Assembly: GCF_025151215.1 (NCBI RefSeq)
Contig: NZ_CP102286.1
Span: 1,674,001-1,738,000 of the forward strand
Direction of reading: 5' to 3'
Source: Parabacteroides merdae ATCC 43184
Lineage (GTDB): Bacteria; Bacteroidota; Bacteroidia; Bacteroidales; Tannerellaceae
Length of the DNA stretch: 64,000 nucleotides
The position numbers and the translations under genes are program-made. Below the pieces are notes generated by a model. It searched no databases. It had not been told where the DNA came from and saw only the letters and a list, made by a program, of their open reading frames with translations. Below, one piece after another: positions 54,391 through 63,724 of the stretch; the first letter of the stretch is position 1, and every line of letters starts with the position of its first letter.

Positions 54391-54448
54391 ACACCCGGGT
54401 CTCGATATCATTCACACTCGGGTGTCAAGACCGTTCACATCCGGGTGT
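54391..54448. repeat. Three palindromes at exact 23-bp spacing, copy 2
   Basis: ACCCGGGT, ACTCGGGT and ATCCGGGT cores are centred at 54396.5, 54419.5 and 54442.5. The repeat extends to ACACCCGGGTSTC-like arms. Number and spacing are identical to 13891-13948. The rest of the gap to 54684 shows nothing else that I recognise. Confidence 0.8.
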
Positions 54449-54684
54449 AAAAAGCCTGTAAACGGGAATCTTCGGCACTTTTTCTGCCTGTTTGAAGCAA
54501 AATAAGTCACGTGTTTCATGAAAAAAGACGGCATCTCCTACAGAAAAACATCAATACTACTCTCAAAACCAACAAATGCTAAATTCAAACAGGCTCTTAG
54601 CGGCAAGCATAGCAAGTAATATTTTTTAACGTTCCAAATCTATTCAAAACAGTCTTTTTTCTATCGAAATGACAATTCGCATTC

Positions 54685-54692
54685 TATCTTTG
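54685..54692 (+). promoter_or_regulatory. -7 box of the GNAT-cobQ operon
   Basis: TATCTTTG, 39 bp before the ATG at 54732; it lies inside the longer ORF from 54669 and so argues for the later start. Confidence 0.65.
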
Positions 54693-54731
54693 CGTCACAA
54701 TTTTTTATCATTCATTGTAAATCCAAAATAT

Positions 54732-55235
54732 ATGTTTTCCATCGAAAAAGCAACCCTTGCCGATTGTCCCCTTATCCAGACTCTGGCATCCAATATCTGG
54801 GAACCGACCTATGGTTCCATCCTCTCCCGCGAACAACTCGACTATATGTTCGAGATGATGTACAGCAATGAAAGCCTTCAAAAGCAAATGAGCGAACTTC
54901 ATCACCAGTTCTTCATCATCTATGCCGACGGTGTCCCTTCCGGCTACTTGTCTATCGAGACCGTAGAAAAGGATTTATATGAATTCCAAAAAATATACTC
55001 TTTGCCTTCCCTACACGGTTCGGGAATCGGGCGTTTCATTATCGAACAGGGAATAGCCTACCTGAAAACGATCCATCCGAGCCCCTTTACGATAGAACTG
55101 AACGTAAACCGCCACAACCCAGCCGTAGGTTTCTATAAACATATGGGATTTCACGAACATGCAACCCGTGATTTCCATATCGGGAACGGCTATTACATGA
55201 ACGATTACATAATGAGAATGGAGGTAAAGGAATGA
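54732..55235 (+). CDS. GNAT family N-acetyltransferase
   Basis: The 167-residue protein (start 54732 chosen from the promoter position) has the GNAT fold: FSIEKATLADCPLIQTLASN, SREQLDYMFEMMYS, the strand FFIIYADGVPSGYLSIE, the acetyl-CoA loop around LHGSGIGRFIIEQGI (Q/RxxGxG/A) and FYKHMGF near the end. The acceptor is unknown. It overlaps cobQ by 4 nt and shares its promoter. Confidence 0.85.
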   Translation: MFSIEKATLADCPLIQTLASNIWEPTYGSILSREQLDYMFEMMYSNESLQKQMSELHHQFFIIYADGVPSGYLSIETVEKDLYEFQKIYSLPSLHGSGIGRFIIEQGIAYLKTIHPSPFTIELNVNRHNPAVGFYKHMGFHEHATRDFHIGNGYYMNDYIMRMEVKE

Positions 55236-56755
55236 ACGTACGCCTAAAACCGATCATGTTTGTCGGGACTTGTTCCGATGCAGGCAAAAGCGTTATCAAT
55301 GCAGCTTTCTGCCGTATATTCAAGCAAGACGGATATCATCCGGCACCATTCAAGGCGCAAAATATGTCACTCAACTCCTACTCCACTCCCGAAGGAGGAG
55401 AAATGGGACGTGCACAGGTGGTACAGGCCGAAGCCTGCGGGATCGCCCCGCATACGGATATGAACCCGGTGTTGCTGAAACCGACGAATGATAAAAGCTC
55501 CCAAGTCGTCTTGAACGGCCGGCCGGTCGGAAACATGTCGGCACAGGATTATTTCGGTATGCAAAACCAAAAAGAGGTATTATTCAAAGAAGCGATTGAA
55601 GCCTTCCATCGCCTGGAAAGTCGCTATAGCCCGATCGTCCTGGAAGGGGCCGGTAGCATTTCCGAACTAAACCTGCGCGACCGAGACATCACCAATATGC
55701 GGATGGCCGAGCAGGCAGGAGCGGCCACCTTTTTGGTTGCCGACATAGACAGAGGCGGCGTTTTCGGATCTGTTTACGGAACAATCGCCCTTCTGAAGCC
55801 GGAAGAAAGAGTTTTGATGAAAGGGATCATTATCAATAAATTCAGGGGAGATGCATCTCTTTTTGACGATGGCAGGAAGATTATCGAGGACTTGACCGGT
55901 GTGCCGGTAGTAGGTGTGATTCCTTGGTTTCGCGATATCAAAATCGAAGAAGAAGATTCGGTCGCCCTCGATATGAAACACAATACTTACCGGGACGGAA
56001 AAATCAACGTGGCGATCATCTTGCTGAAACGAATGTCTAATTTCACCGACTTCGACGTATTGGATATGGACCCTCGCTTCAATGCCTATTATACGAACAA
56101 TATCGACGAGATAGAAAAAGCAGATATCATCCTGCTTCCCGGCTCTAAAAATACACTTTCGGATCTTCAAAGCCTGCGAGCGTGCGGTATAGCCGATGCA
56201 ATTATCCGTGCCCATAAAAACGGGAAAAAAGTTATCGGCATCTGTGGAGGGTATCAAATGATGGGAGCACGCCTCGAGGACCCGAAAGCCATCGAAGGAA
56301 ACCTGCCCGCCGTTCCCGGACTGGGCCTGCTACCGCAATGTACGATCATCGAACCGGAAAAAATAACTCGCCAAAGCACCTTTGCCTTTCTGCCTGGGCT
56401 ATGCAAGGACGGTTCCTGTAAAAGCGGTTCGCGAACCATCTCCTACGGCTGTCGCGGCTACGAGATACACATGGGACGAACAACTCTGCTTGGCGACGCT
56501 CCAGAAAATCCGGTGGCCGTCCTCAACGACGGACGGACGGACGGTTATTATCTGGATAACACATGCTGGGGCAGCTATATGCACGGAATACTGGATAACC
56601 CGGAAGTCCTGGACAACCTGGCCGAAGGATTTGATAAAGAAACAACAGACCACCCTTTCGACTATGCAGCATTCAAAGAAGAACAATACGACAAGTTGGC
56701 GAATTTAGTCAGGAAACATGTCGATATGGATTATATCTATCGGCAACTGGTTTGA
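55232..56755 (+). CDS. cobQ: Adenosylcobyric acid synthase
   Basis: The 507-residue enzyme amidates cobyrinate side chains b, d, e and g with glutamine and ATP. The N-terminal dethiobiotin-synthetase-like domain (VGTCSDAGKSVINAAFCRIF P-loop; KAQNMSLNSY) is followed by a class I glutamine amidotransferase domain with catalytic Cys in VIGICGGYQMMG and a C-terminal His in CWGSYMHGILDN. No other cobalamin genes lie in the window, so it may serve late corrin salvage or form part of a dispersed pathway. Confidence 0.94.
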   Translation: MNVRLKPIMFVGTCSDAGKSVINAAFCRIFKQDGYHPAPFKAQNMSLNSYSTPEGGEMGRAQVVQAEACGIAPHTDMNPVLLKPTNDKSSQVVLNGRPVGNMSAQDYFGMQNQKEVLFKEAIEAFHRLESRYSPIVLEGAGSISELNLRDRDITNMRMAEQAGAATFLVADIDRGGVFGSVYGTIALLKPEERVLMKGIIINKFRGDASLFDDGRKIIEDLTGVPVVGVIPWFRDIKIEEEDSVALDMKHNTYRDGKINVAIILLKRMSNFTDFDVLDMDPRFNAYYTNNIDEIEKADIILLPGSKNTLSDLQSLRACGIADAIIRAHKNGKKVIGICGGYQMMGARLEDPKAIEGNLPAVPGLGLLPQCTIIEPEKITRQSTFAFLPGLCKDGSCKSGSRTISYGCRGYEIHMGRTTLLGDAPENPVAVLNDGRTDGYYLDNTCWGSYMHGILDNPEVLDNLAEGFDKETTDHPFDYAAFKEEQYDKLANLVRKHVDMDYIYRQLV

Positions 56756-56765
56756 CAATTGTCAA

Positions 56766-57278
56766 TTATTTCAACCGGTCCACCCTGGCAACGTCATCTA
56801 GTTTGACACAGACTGTAGCCCCTAATTGTTCAAGGTAAAGAACTAAATGATTCTTTTTAATCTTCTTTACTTTTCCGGAAACATGTTTCATGGCTCCGCA
56901 AAGGATCTCGACCTCTTCGCCGGGGCATAAAGCATGTTCGGATGCTTGGTCGAGAAAATCCTGAATGGCATCGATCTCCTTCTGGCGGACAACGGCCGGT
57001 TTTCCATTGTAATAGACGATACGGGCCACGCCATACACTCGGGTCAGATTTCTTAACTCCGGGTCGGTACACCGTACAAACAGATAAGAGTTAAATAATG
57101 GCAACTCCACGATTTTGACACGGTCAGACCAGACCCTGGGCGCACGATGAAGCGGAAGCCAGCACTCGACTCCAAGCGCATTGATCCGGTCCCTCACCTG
57201 CTTTTCCGCCCTGGGAGCGGTATACAACACATACCAACTTGTCTTATCGGCGTTTATCTTAAGTTCTTTTTTCTCCAT
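56766..57278 (-). CDS. NusG-like antiterminator, UpxY-type paralogue
   Basis: The 170-residue protein starts KKELKINADKTSWYVLYTAP and has a NusG N-terminal domain (EKQVRDRINALGVECWLPLH, PLFNSYLFVRC) and a KOW-like C-terminus (GEEVEILCGAMKHVSGKVKK). UpxY proteins open capsule operons in Bacteroides, but here no polysaccharide genes follow; the gene is convergent with cobQ. Start 57278 is preferred over 57308 because a TATATTTG box lies between them. It is probably an orphan regulator. Confidence 0.8.
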   Translation of the reverse strand: MEKKELKINADKTSWYVLYTAPRAEKQVRDRINALGVECWLPLHRAPRVWSDRVKIVELPLFNSYLFVRCTDPELRNLTRVYGVARIVYYNGKPAVVRQKEIDAIQDFLDQASEHALCPGEEVEILCGAMKHVSGKVKKIKKNHLVLYLEQLGATVCVKLDDVARVDRLK

Positions 57279-57286
57279 AACGTACA

Positions 57287-57294
57287 CAAATATA
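57287..57294 (-). promoter_or_regulatory. -7 box of the UpxY-like gene
   Basis: The minus strand reads TATATTTG with only 8 nt to the ATG at 57278, so the mRNA would be almost leaderless. Confidence 0.6.
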
Positions 57295-57510
57295 CGACTA
57301 TTTTTCATACATGGAATGGCCCATATTCAATAAACCTTTATCCATTTCCGAACGAGCCGGATTAATCTTGTTATTTTCCCTGAATATCAATAATTATCTC
57401 TGTACGAACAAATATACACACTATTCAAGAGAAGACTTATCTGAATTTCTTTGATGCTGAACGTATGTATATCGACATCAATATATTTCAAAAGCCGAAT
57501 ATTCCGGAAG

Positions 57511-57612
57511 ACAATCAGTAGGACCATCATCGAGAGTTTGAACGGGGCAATCGGGGTCGACTCTGTAAAAGGTTCCGGTTCTACTTTCTGGTTCACACTA
57601 CCACTCGAATAA
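57511..57612 (+). pseudogene. Remnant of a sensor histidine kinase C-terminus
   Basis: The frame reads SRTIIESLNGAIGVDSVKG, then SGSTFWFTLPLE and a stop, which is the G2-box end of a HATPase_c domain. Only about 34 codons are left; the bases upstream (57309-57510) have no matching frame that I recognise. Neighbouring 57613-57730 is non-coding. Confidence 0.7.
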
Positions 57613-57730
57613 AAACGCGGTGTGCAAAACAGCCTTGTTCCCGTACTCCACATAGGATCACATAAAAACAGACCATATAAATATCTGATTGATAAGACCT
57701 GTTCTTTTGCACCCCCCTGTAGGAGCGGAG

Positions 57731-57745
57731 ACAAGTACATTTTGA
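57731..57745. repeat. Half-copy of the 34196-34244 palindrome
   Basis: ACAAGTACATTTTGA followed by ACACC matches the right arm and flank of the hairpin at 34230-34250. The left arm is missing. Confidence 0.65.
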
Positions 57746-57759
57746 CACACCGCTTTTCA

Positions 57760-60060
57760 TTACTTCTGCATCGGACCCACCGATGGCGGAGGATTTCCAA
57801 TCCCCCATTTCTTATTTGCTTTCGGTCCCATCTTCAGAGACAGGACACCGCCGGCGGTAATCCGACTATGGTCAAACCAAGGCCCACTCAACTCTTCGCC
57901 GTTCAACGTAGCCGATTGCACATATTTATTATCATGGGAAGCGCCATCAGCCACGATCTCGAACACATTGCCACCTCCGAGGTCGATCTTCACATCCGAA
58001 AAGACCGGACTGCCGATATTGTAAGTCGGAGATCCTGGTGTCACCGGATAAAATCCCATCATGCTAAACACCACAAAGGCAGACATGCCTCCCCCGTCCT
58101 CATCACCTGGAACTCCCATCAGGTCGTTACGGAACCATTGGTCAAGCAGGACACGGATGCGTTTCTGCGTCTTCCAGGGTTGTCCGGCATAATTATACAG
58201 ATACGGGATATGCAGGCTCGGTTCATTTGCCATCGAGAACATTCCGACATTGCCGGTATGATCAGGCAAAAACGAGTAGAATTGCCACTTGGACATTCCT
58301 AAAGGAGTATCAAACATCGAATCGAGAGCAGCCGTAAAGACCTCGTTTCCTCCGATAAGCGAAACCAAGTCGCCGATATTGTGTTGTACATCCCAACGAT
58401 AAATATAACCATTATTTTCATCATAATAATCGCGAGCACCCAAACCACCAGAATACCGATAATCCACACCTTCGATAAACTTACCGTCCTTATCCTTCGG
58501 ATGGAAGAAACGGGTTTCCGGATTAAAGAGATTCCGGTAGTTATAAGACCGGGCAAGGAAATATTCCGCATCCTCTTTCTTCCCCAGTTCGGCCGCGATC
58601 TGAGAAAGACACCATTCGTCATAAGCCGTTCCTAAGGTAACGGCAACCGGTTGGCGCTTTTCCCACGGAGAGACATCAGCCACCGTTTCTTTTTCACCCG
58701 GTTTCAAAGCTGGAATATAGCCATGTTCCTTATAAAATTCATCCAACCATCCGGAAGGAGCCGCCGACCAGGGGATCAACGTTTTCTCTTCGATACCCTT
58801 ACGGGCTGCTTCATATGCTTTTTCAAGATCGAAACCGCGAACACCTTTCCGCCAAGCATCGATAACAGTGGCAACGGCATGGTTGGAGTTCATACGGCGG
58901 GAGTCGCCGGTCACTTCAGGGAATGTCGGCATCCAGTTCGTCCCCATTTGCTGGGCCATCAAGAGATAAGAGTTGATAATATCGGTCTCACGTTCTTTAT
59001 CGATCAGGATACGAAGCGGATGGGTAGCACGATAGGTATCCCAAATCCAGTCGTCGGTATAGAACGAACGGCCACCGTCTTCATGTATCTTGCCATCAAA
59101 AGCACTATAGTATTTACCGTCTTCGCTCAGATTCACCGGACGTTCATAACAACGGTATAAGGAAGTATAGAAAACGGTCTTGTCGTTTTCACTTCCTCCA
59201 CTTACCTGTATCTTGCCTAAAGCATCGTTCCATTCGTTTCGTCCGATCCGGGCGATTGCACTTACATCATATGAGTTGATCTCACGTTCCAGGTTCTTCC
59301 GGGCTTGTTCTGTGCTAATAAAAGAGATTCCATAGCGCACACCGATCTCTTTCTGACCGGAGAAAGCCAATGTCAAGGCGGCATCTTTTCCCTCTACGGA
59401 CGATTTACCATACTTCACGGTTCCACTGGCCAGGACACCGGATTTCTCCGGTGTCTTGTCTGTTTCGGCATATAAATAGACCTTTGTTTTCTTATCTACA
59501 TATTGAAAACCACTGACAGTGTTTCCATCACATTTCAACTCTCCATTCCGGCTATTGAACACCAGATAAGCCGGTCCGTCTTTCTCGAACGTAAGGCTAT
59601 AAACCGCGCTCTGGTGAGATGGAGCATAATCGACCTCGATATTCGCCTCATCCAAATATACCTGATATCGATACGGGACAATCTTTTCCCGATCGTAACT
59701 ATACTGGATAACAGGTTTCAGACCCGCCTCATCACCCTGATAAGGACTCAGGTTGAAAGCCGAACTACCTCGATGGCTTGTCACGATGAGAGGCAACCCA
59801 CCCAACCGGTCTCCCGTAAAATCACCACGTTCGGGATAGACGCGCAACATACTGTTAGGCAGATGGACGGTCGGATAAGTCGGCACCAGCAGATGGCTGA
59901 TGTTCCCCATATAAGGGTTAACATATTCTACCGGTTCTTTCGGCAGGTTATCGGCGATCAACCGTTTTCCTTTGACATAATACCTATCGGCAAACATCAT
60001 GATGGCAACTCCGATCACGACGCCCAATAAAAATTTTCCTGTTTTCTTTAGTATCTCCAT
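57760..60060 (-). CDS. GH92 alpha-mannosidase, first copy
   Basis: The 766-residue protein has a hydrophobic N-terminal anchor or uncleaved signal (KFLLGVVIGVAIMMFADRYY). The N-terminal beta-sandwich (VEYVNPYMGNI) and the helical catalytic domain are typical of GH92. GDEDGGGMSAFVVFSMMGFY near residue 652 contains the acidic pair proposed as base in GH92 enzymes. Ca2+-dependent exo-alpha-mannosidase activity, often alpha-1,2, is expected. It lies 3 bp downstream of the second GH92 gene in the same operon. Confidence 0.92.
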   Translation of the reverse strand: MEILKKTGKFLLGVVIGVAIMMFADRYYVKGKRLIADNLPKEPVEYVNPYMGNISHLLVPTYPTVHLPNSMLRVYPERGDFTGDRLGGLPLIVTSHRGSSAFNLSPYQGDEAGLKPVIQYSYDREKIVPYRYQVYLDEANIEVDYAPSHQSAVYSLTFEKDGPAYLVFNSRNGELKCDGNTVSGFQYVDKKTKVYLYAETDKTPEKSGVLASGTVKYGKSSVEGKDAALTLAFSGQKEIGVRYGISFISTEQARKNLEREINSYDVSAIARIGRNEWNDALGKIQVSGGSENDKTVFYTSLYRCYERPVNLSEDGKYYSAFDGKIHEDGGRSFYTDDWIWDTYRATHPLRILIDKERETDIINSYLLMAQQMGTNWMPTFPEVTGDSRRMNSNHAVATVIDAWRKGVRGFDLEKAYEAARKGIEEKTLIPWSAAPSGWLDEFYKEHGYIPALKPGEKETVADVSPWEKRQPVAVTLGTAYDEWCLSQIAAELGKKEDAEYFLARSYNYRNLFNPETRFFHPKDKDGKFIEGVDYRYSGGLGARDYYDENNGYIYRWDVQHNIGDLVSLIGGNEVFTAALDSMFDTPLGMSKWQFYSFLPDHTGNVGMFSMANEPSLHIPYLYNYAGQPWKTQKRIRVLLDQWFRNDLMGVPGDEDGGGMSAFVVFSMMGFYPVTPGSPTYNIGSPVFSDVKIDLGGGNVFEIVADGASHDNKYVQSATLNGEELSGPWFDHSRITAGGVLSLKMGPKANKKWGIGNPPPSVGPMQK

Positions 60061-60063
60061 TGT

Positions 60064-62373
60064 TTATTTCTTTTGTTTTTCATTTACTGAAAATGAATAT
60101 GGAAAATCTTCCGGACTCACTCCTCTGTTCATATTCGGCTCATCTCCCATTTTGATATCCAAGACACCGCCTTTCAGCAGTTCGAAATGTTCCAGATAGT
60201 TTTTCGTATAATTCTTTCCGTTAAAAGACATAGACTCGATATAGATATTCTTGTCACTGTTCTCCGGTGCATTGACAACCAAGCTCTTTCCATTTTCAAA
60301 ATGCAAAGTGGCTTTCTTAAACAAAGGTGCGCCCAATACATATTGTGTCGTTCCGGGAGCAACCGGATAAAAGCCAAGAGCAGAGAATACATACCAGGCG
60401 GAAGTCTGTCCGTTATCTTCGTCACCACAATAGCCATCCGGTGTCGGAGTGTACATACGGTCCATCACCTGACGTAGCCAGTATTGGGCTTTCCAAGGCT
60501 CACCGGCATAATTGTACAGATAAATCATATGCTGGATCGGCTGGTTGCCATGTGCATAGTTTCCCATATTCATAATCTGCATTTCACGAATCTCATGGAT
60601 AACCTGTCCATAATAACTATCATCAAATACGGGAGGAACAGCAAATACGGAATCCAGCATAGTGATGAATTCTTTTCGTCCCCCCATCAAATCGATCAAT
60701 CCCTGCGGATCGTGAAAAACCGACCATGTATAATGCCAGCTATTCCCTTCTGTAAAAGCATCTCCCCATTTCAACGGCGAGAAAGGAGCCATGAAGTTGC
60801 CGTCCTTATTCTTTCCGCGCATCAACTTGGTCTCCTTATCAAACAAGTTTTTATAGTTCATTGCACGTTTGGCATACAAATCCAGTTCTTTTTTGGGACG
60901 TCCCAGATCTTTTGCAATCTGGTAGATACACCAGTCATTATAGGCATATTCCAACGTACGAGCAGCATTCTCGTTAATCTTTACATCATAAGGCACATAG
61001 CCCAATTTATTGTAATATTCATGTCCTAAGCGGCCGGTGGAAGAAACCGTCGGATGTACATTTTCCGTTCCGTGGATCAAACCTTTGTACAATGTTTCGA
61101 GATCATCCACCTTTATACCTTTGACGTAAGCATCCACCAAAACCGAAGCGGAATTGTTGCCCACCATACAACCACGATGTCCGGGACTTGCCCATTCGGG
61201 GAAGAAACCGCTTTCCTTATAAGCATTGATCAAACCTTCCTGCATTTCTTTCGACATGGTCGGGTACATCAGGTTCAGGAACGGGAACAGACTACGGAAA
61301 GTATCCCAGAAACCAGTATCCGTAAACATATAGCCCGGCAATACTTTTCCATTATAAGGACTATAATGTACAACTTTCCCTAAGGCGTCTATTTCATAAA
61401 ACTTACGGGGAAACAGAAGCGAACGGTACATACAGGAATAGAACGTCCGATACTGGTCCAGAGTGCCACCTTCCACTTCGATCTTACTCAACTCCTTATT
61501 CCAAACATCTTTGCCTTTTTGTACCAATGTGTCAAAATTGTCAGAACCCAACTCTTTCAGATTGAGCGAAGCTTGTTCGAAACTGATAAACGAAGAAGCG
61601 ACCTTTGCATGTACAATCTCGCCTTTCGTCGTCTTAAAACCGATAACGGCACCGACATGGTCGGATTGTTGCTCACGAACACCTTCCTTCAAAGTTGCAT
61701 CGGCAAAAGTTGCTTCATAAGTGAAAGGTTTATCAAATTCGATAACGAAATAGTTTTTGAAATTATCCGGTACACCACCGCTATTCTTGGTCGTATAACC
61801 GATAACCTTGTTTTCTTCAGGGATCACTTTGATATAGGAACCTTTGTCAAACGCATCCACTACGACATAGGAATGTTCGTTTTCCGGGAAAGTGAAACGA
61901 AACATGGCAGCACGATCAGTCGGTGTCAGTTCGGTTTTCACATCATGCTCTGCCAGATAGACTTCATAGTAGTACGGTTTTGCTATCTCACTCTTATGAG
62001 AGAACCAACTGGCCCGTCTATCCTGATCAAATTCAGGAGTACCGACAACCGGCATGATGGCAAACTGCCCGTAATCATTGATCCAGGGACTTGGCTGATG
62101 GGTTTGTTTAAAGCCACGTATCTTATTGGCGGTATAGGTATACCCCCATCCATCCCCCATCTTACCGGTTTGCGGGGTCCAAAAATTCATGCCCCAAGGA
62201 CGTGCTATAGCCGGATAGGTGTTACCGGTTGATAGCTCAAACGACGATTGCGTCCCCATTAAAGGATTAACAAACTCTACCGGGTCAAAAGCACCGTCTG
62301 ACGCAACGGCAGGCCTTCCCAGGCAGGTTAGCATAGCAATAAGAGCAAAAGCCCATATACTTTTTTTCTTCAT
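60064..62373 (-). CDS. GH92 alpha-mannosidase, second copy
   Basis: The 769-residue protein has a cleavable signal (to about RPAVAS), EFVNPLMGTQSSFELSTGNT at the N-terminal sandwich, and GYCGDEDNGQTSAWYVFSAL near residue 648 with GFYPVAPG. It is the first gene of a two-gene operon with the anchored GH92. The differing leaders suggest different cell locations, for example periplasmic and membrane-bound. Trimming of mannose from host N-glycans is a likely role (inference). Confidence 0.93.
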   Translation of the reverse strand: MKKKSIWAFALIAMLTCLGRPAVASDGAFDPVEFVNPLMGTQSSFELSTGNTYPAIARPWGMNFWTPQTGKMGDGWGYTYTANKIRGFKQTHQPSPWINDYGQFAIMPVVGTPEFDQDRRASWFSHKSEIAKPYYYEVYLAEHDVKTELTPTDRAAMFRFTFPENEHSYVVVDAFDKGSYIKVIPEENKVIGYTTKNSGGVPDNFKNYFVIEFDKPFTYEATFADATLKEGVREQQSDHVGAVIGFKTTKGEIVHAKVASSFISFEQASLNLKELGSDNFDTLVQKGKDVWNKELSKIEVEGGTLDQYRTFYSCMYRSLLFPRKFYEIDALGKVVHYSPYNGKVLPGYMFTDTGFWDTFRSLFPFLNLMYPTMSKEMQEGLINAYKESGFFPEWASPGHRGCMVGNNSASVLVDAYVKGIKVDDLETLYKGLIHGTENVHPTVSSTGRLGHEYYNKLGYVPYDVKINENAARTLEYAYNDWCIYQIAKDLGRPKKELDLYAKRAMNYKNLFDKETKLMRGKNKDGNFMAPFSPLKWGDAFTEGNSWHYTWSVFHDPQGLIDLMGGRKEFITMLDSVFAVPPVFDDSYYGQVIHEIREMQIMNMGNYAHGNQPIQHMIYLYNYAGEPWKAQYWLRQVMDRMYTPTPDGYCGDEDNGQTSAWYVFSALGFYPVAPGTTQYVLGAPLFKKATLHFENGKSLVVNAPENSDKNIYIESMSFNGKNYTKNYLEHFELLKGGVLDIKMGDEPNMNRGVSPEDFPYSFSVNEKQKK

Positions 62374-62402
62374 TTTTATTTATACGATTAATATTCTACT
62401 TA

Positions 62403-62410
62403 CAAAGATA
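62403..62410 (-). promoter_or_regulatory. -7 box of the GH92 operon
   Basis: The minus strand reads TATCTTTG, 29 bp before the ATG at 62373. Confidence 0.6.
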
Positions 62411-62469
62411 AGTCAAACAACTCCTTAAGTAAAAGCAAGTAATGTGAATTTTTCTCAAAAATCAATAAA

Positions 62470-62503
62470 AAGGGAGGTTACCCATCTATGAACAACCTCC
62501 CTT
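62470..62503 (-). terminator. Terminator of the second efflux operon
   Basis: A perfect 10-bp stem AAGGGAGGTT / AACCTCCCTT (62470-62479 / 62494-62503) is followed by TTTTATTG on the minus strand, 40 bp after the TolC stop. Confidence 0.9.
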
Positions 62504-62542
62504 CTGATCAAAACTGCTTTTTAATGAGTCCTGATATCAACT

Positions 62543-63724
62543 CTATAGTTTGAACTTATACAGTTGCGCCATCACCTTCTGGTATTCATTCTGCAACTGC
62601 ATATGATTCTGCATACTCTGATAGAGCGTGGTGACGTCTACAAAATATTCGATCATCGAGATTTGTCCCGCTTGGATCGCCTTATTCAACAACGCCAGGT
62701 TATTCTGGCTCTCCAGCACTTCGCCATATTCGTCGATGGAAGTCTTCAAGGCTACCGACTGGTTATAGAGTTGGAGCAATTCATTCTCTACCGCCGTCAT
62801 CGTGCTTTCCAGTTGCAAATCGGTGTAAAGGTTCTGTGCTTTCGCCTGTTTCACATTGTTGCGGTTTGAGAAAAGAGGAATACTGATGCCGACCAAAAAG
62901 CCATTGAAACGTTCGCCACCCGAAGATGGGTTCATACGGTAACCCAACTCAAACGAAGGCAGCCCCATCGTCTTGTTGACACTGATTTGTCTCGATGATA
63001 CGGCCTTCGCACTTTGCAAAGACAACAGACGCCGATCATTCTCCAAGATTTCCTGGCGCAGGTCGGCAAACGAGAGCGGAAGCTCCACAACCTCGTAAGC
63101 CGTATCAGTCAACTGAATAGCAATCCCCCCGTTCAGCATTTCTAGCTCCCGCTGTTTATTCACACGAGCCGCTTCGTTCATGCGTACCTCGTTACGGACG
63201 TTCAAAAGTTCAAGTTCGATCTTGTTCGTTTCCAAAATATTGGCATCACCCTGTTCCAAGCGTTGCTGATAGAGTGCGGCAAGCTGTTCGGCGCTTTTCC
63301 GACGGATATCCAGCAGGTTCTTTTGCTGATTCAGAAAGATCAAGTCCAGGCAAGCTTCTTTGGCTTGCAACAAAATCTGCTGGCGCACTTCTTCGCCCTG
63401 TCGGTCGTAGTTTTCACCCTTCTGCTTGGAGAGTTTGTTCCGTTGCATATATAAAGACGGGAAGTCAAATGATTGCGAAGCGACTAATTCACCGGTAAAT
63501 CCCATTCCCTCTTTGTTTCCATACAAATGGGAATAAGTAACGGTAGGATCAGGCAGGTTGTTGTCCAGTTTGGCTTCCAACTTTTGTGCCGTCACCATCT
63601 GACGGTTTGCCTGCAATTCCTTGTTATTGGTCTCTACACTCCGGAGCACTTCCTCGATGGAAGTTTGCGCCCCGGCCACCAATGCAGAAGAAAGCAATGC
63701 TATTGTTAATATGAATCGTTTCAT
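62543..63724 (-). CDS. TolC-family outer-membrane protein (CusC/CzcC-like)
   Basis: The 393-residue protein has a signal peptide (to about LVAGAQ) and the OEP helical repeats (EVLRSVETNNKELQANRQMV; YNQSVALKTSIDEYGEVLE, then QAGQISMIEYFVDVTTLYQS). It is shorter than the TolC at 15721 and resembles the outer-membrane partners of metal-type RND pumps. It overlaps the upstream RND gene by 4 nt. Confidence 0.88.
   Translation of the reverse strand: MKRFILTIALLSSALVAGAQTSIEEVLRSVETNNKELQANRQMVTAQKLEAKLDNNLPDPTVTYSHLYGNKEGMGFTGELVASQSFDFPSLYMQRNKLSKQKGENYDRQGEEVRQQILLQAKEACLDLIFLNQQKNLLDIRRKSAEQLAALYQQRLEQGDANILETNKIELELLNVRNEVRMNEAARVNKQRELEMLNGGIAIQLTDTAYEVVELPLSFADLRQEILENDRRLLSLQSAKAVSSRQISVNKTMGLPSFELGYRMNPSSGGERFNGFLVGISIPLFSNRNNVKQAKAQNLYTDLQLESTMTAVENELLQLYNQSVALKTSIDEYGEVLESQNNLALLNKAIQAGQISMIEYFVDVTTLYQSMQNHMQLQNEYQKVMAQLYKFKL

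Noticed and set aside
54669..54731. N-terminal extension of the GNAT protein
   Set aside because: It includes the TATCTTTG box; the GNAT fold starts at 54732.
57279..57308. N-terminal extension of the UpxY-like protein
   Set aside because: The -7 box TATATTTG lies between the two possible starts.
56766..57760. Capsule polysaccharide locus led by UpxY
   Set aside because: No glycosyltransferase, flippase or UpxZ-like gene follows; the next genes are cobQ and GH92.
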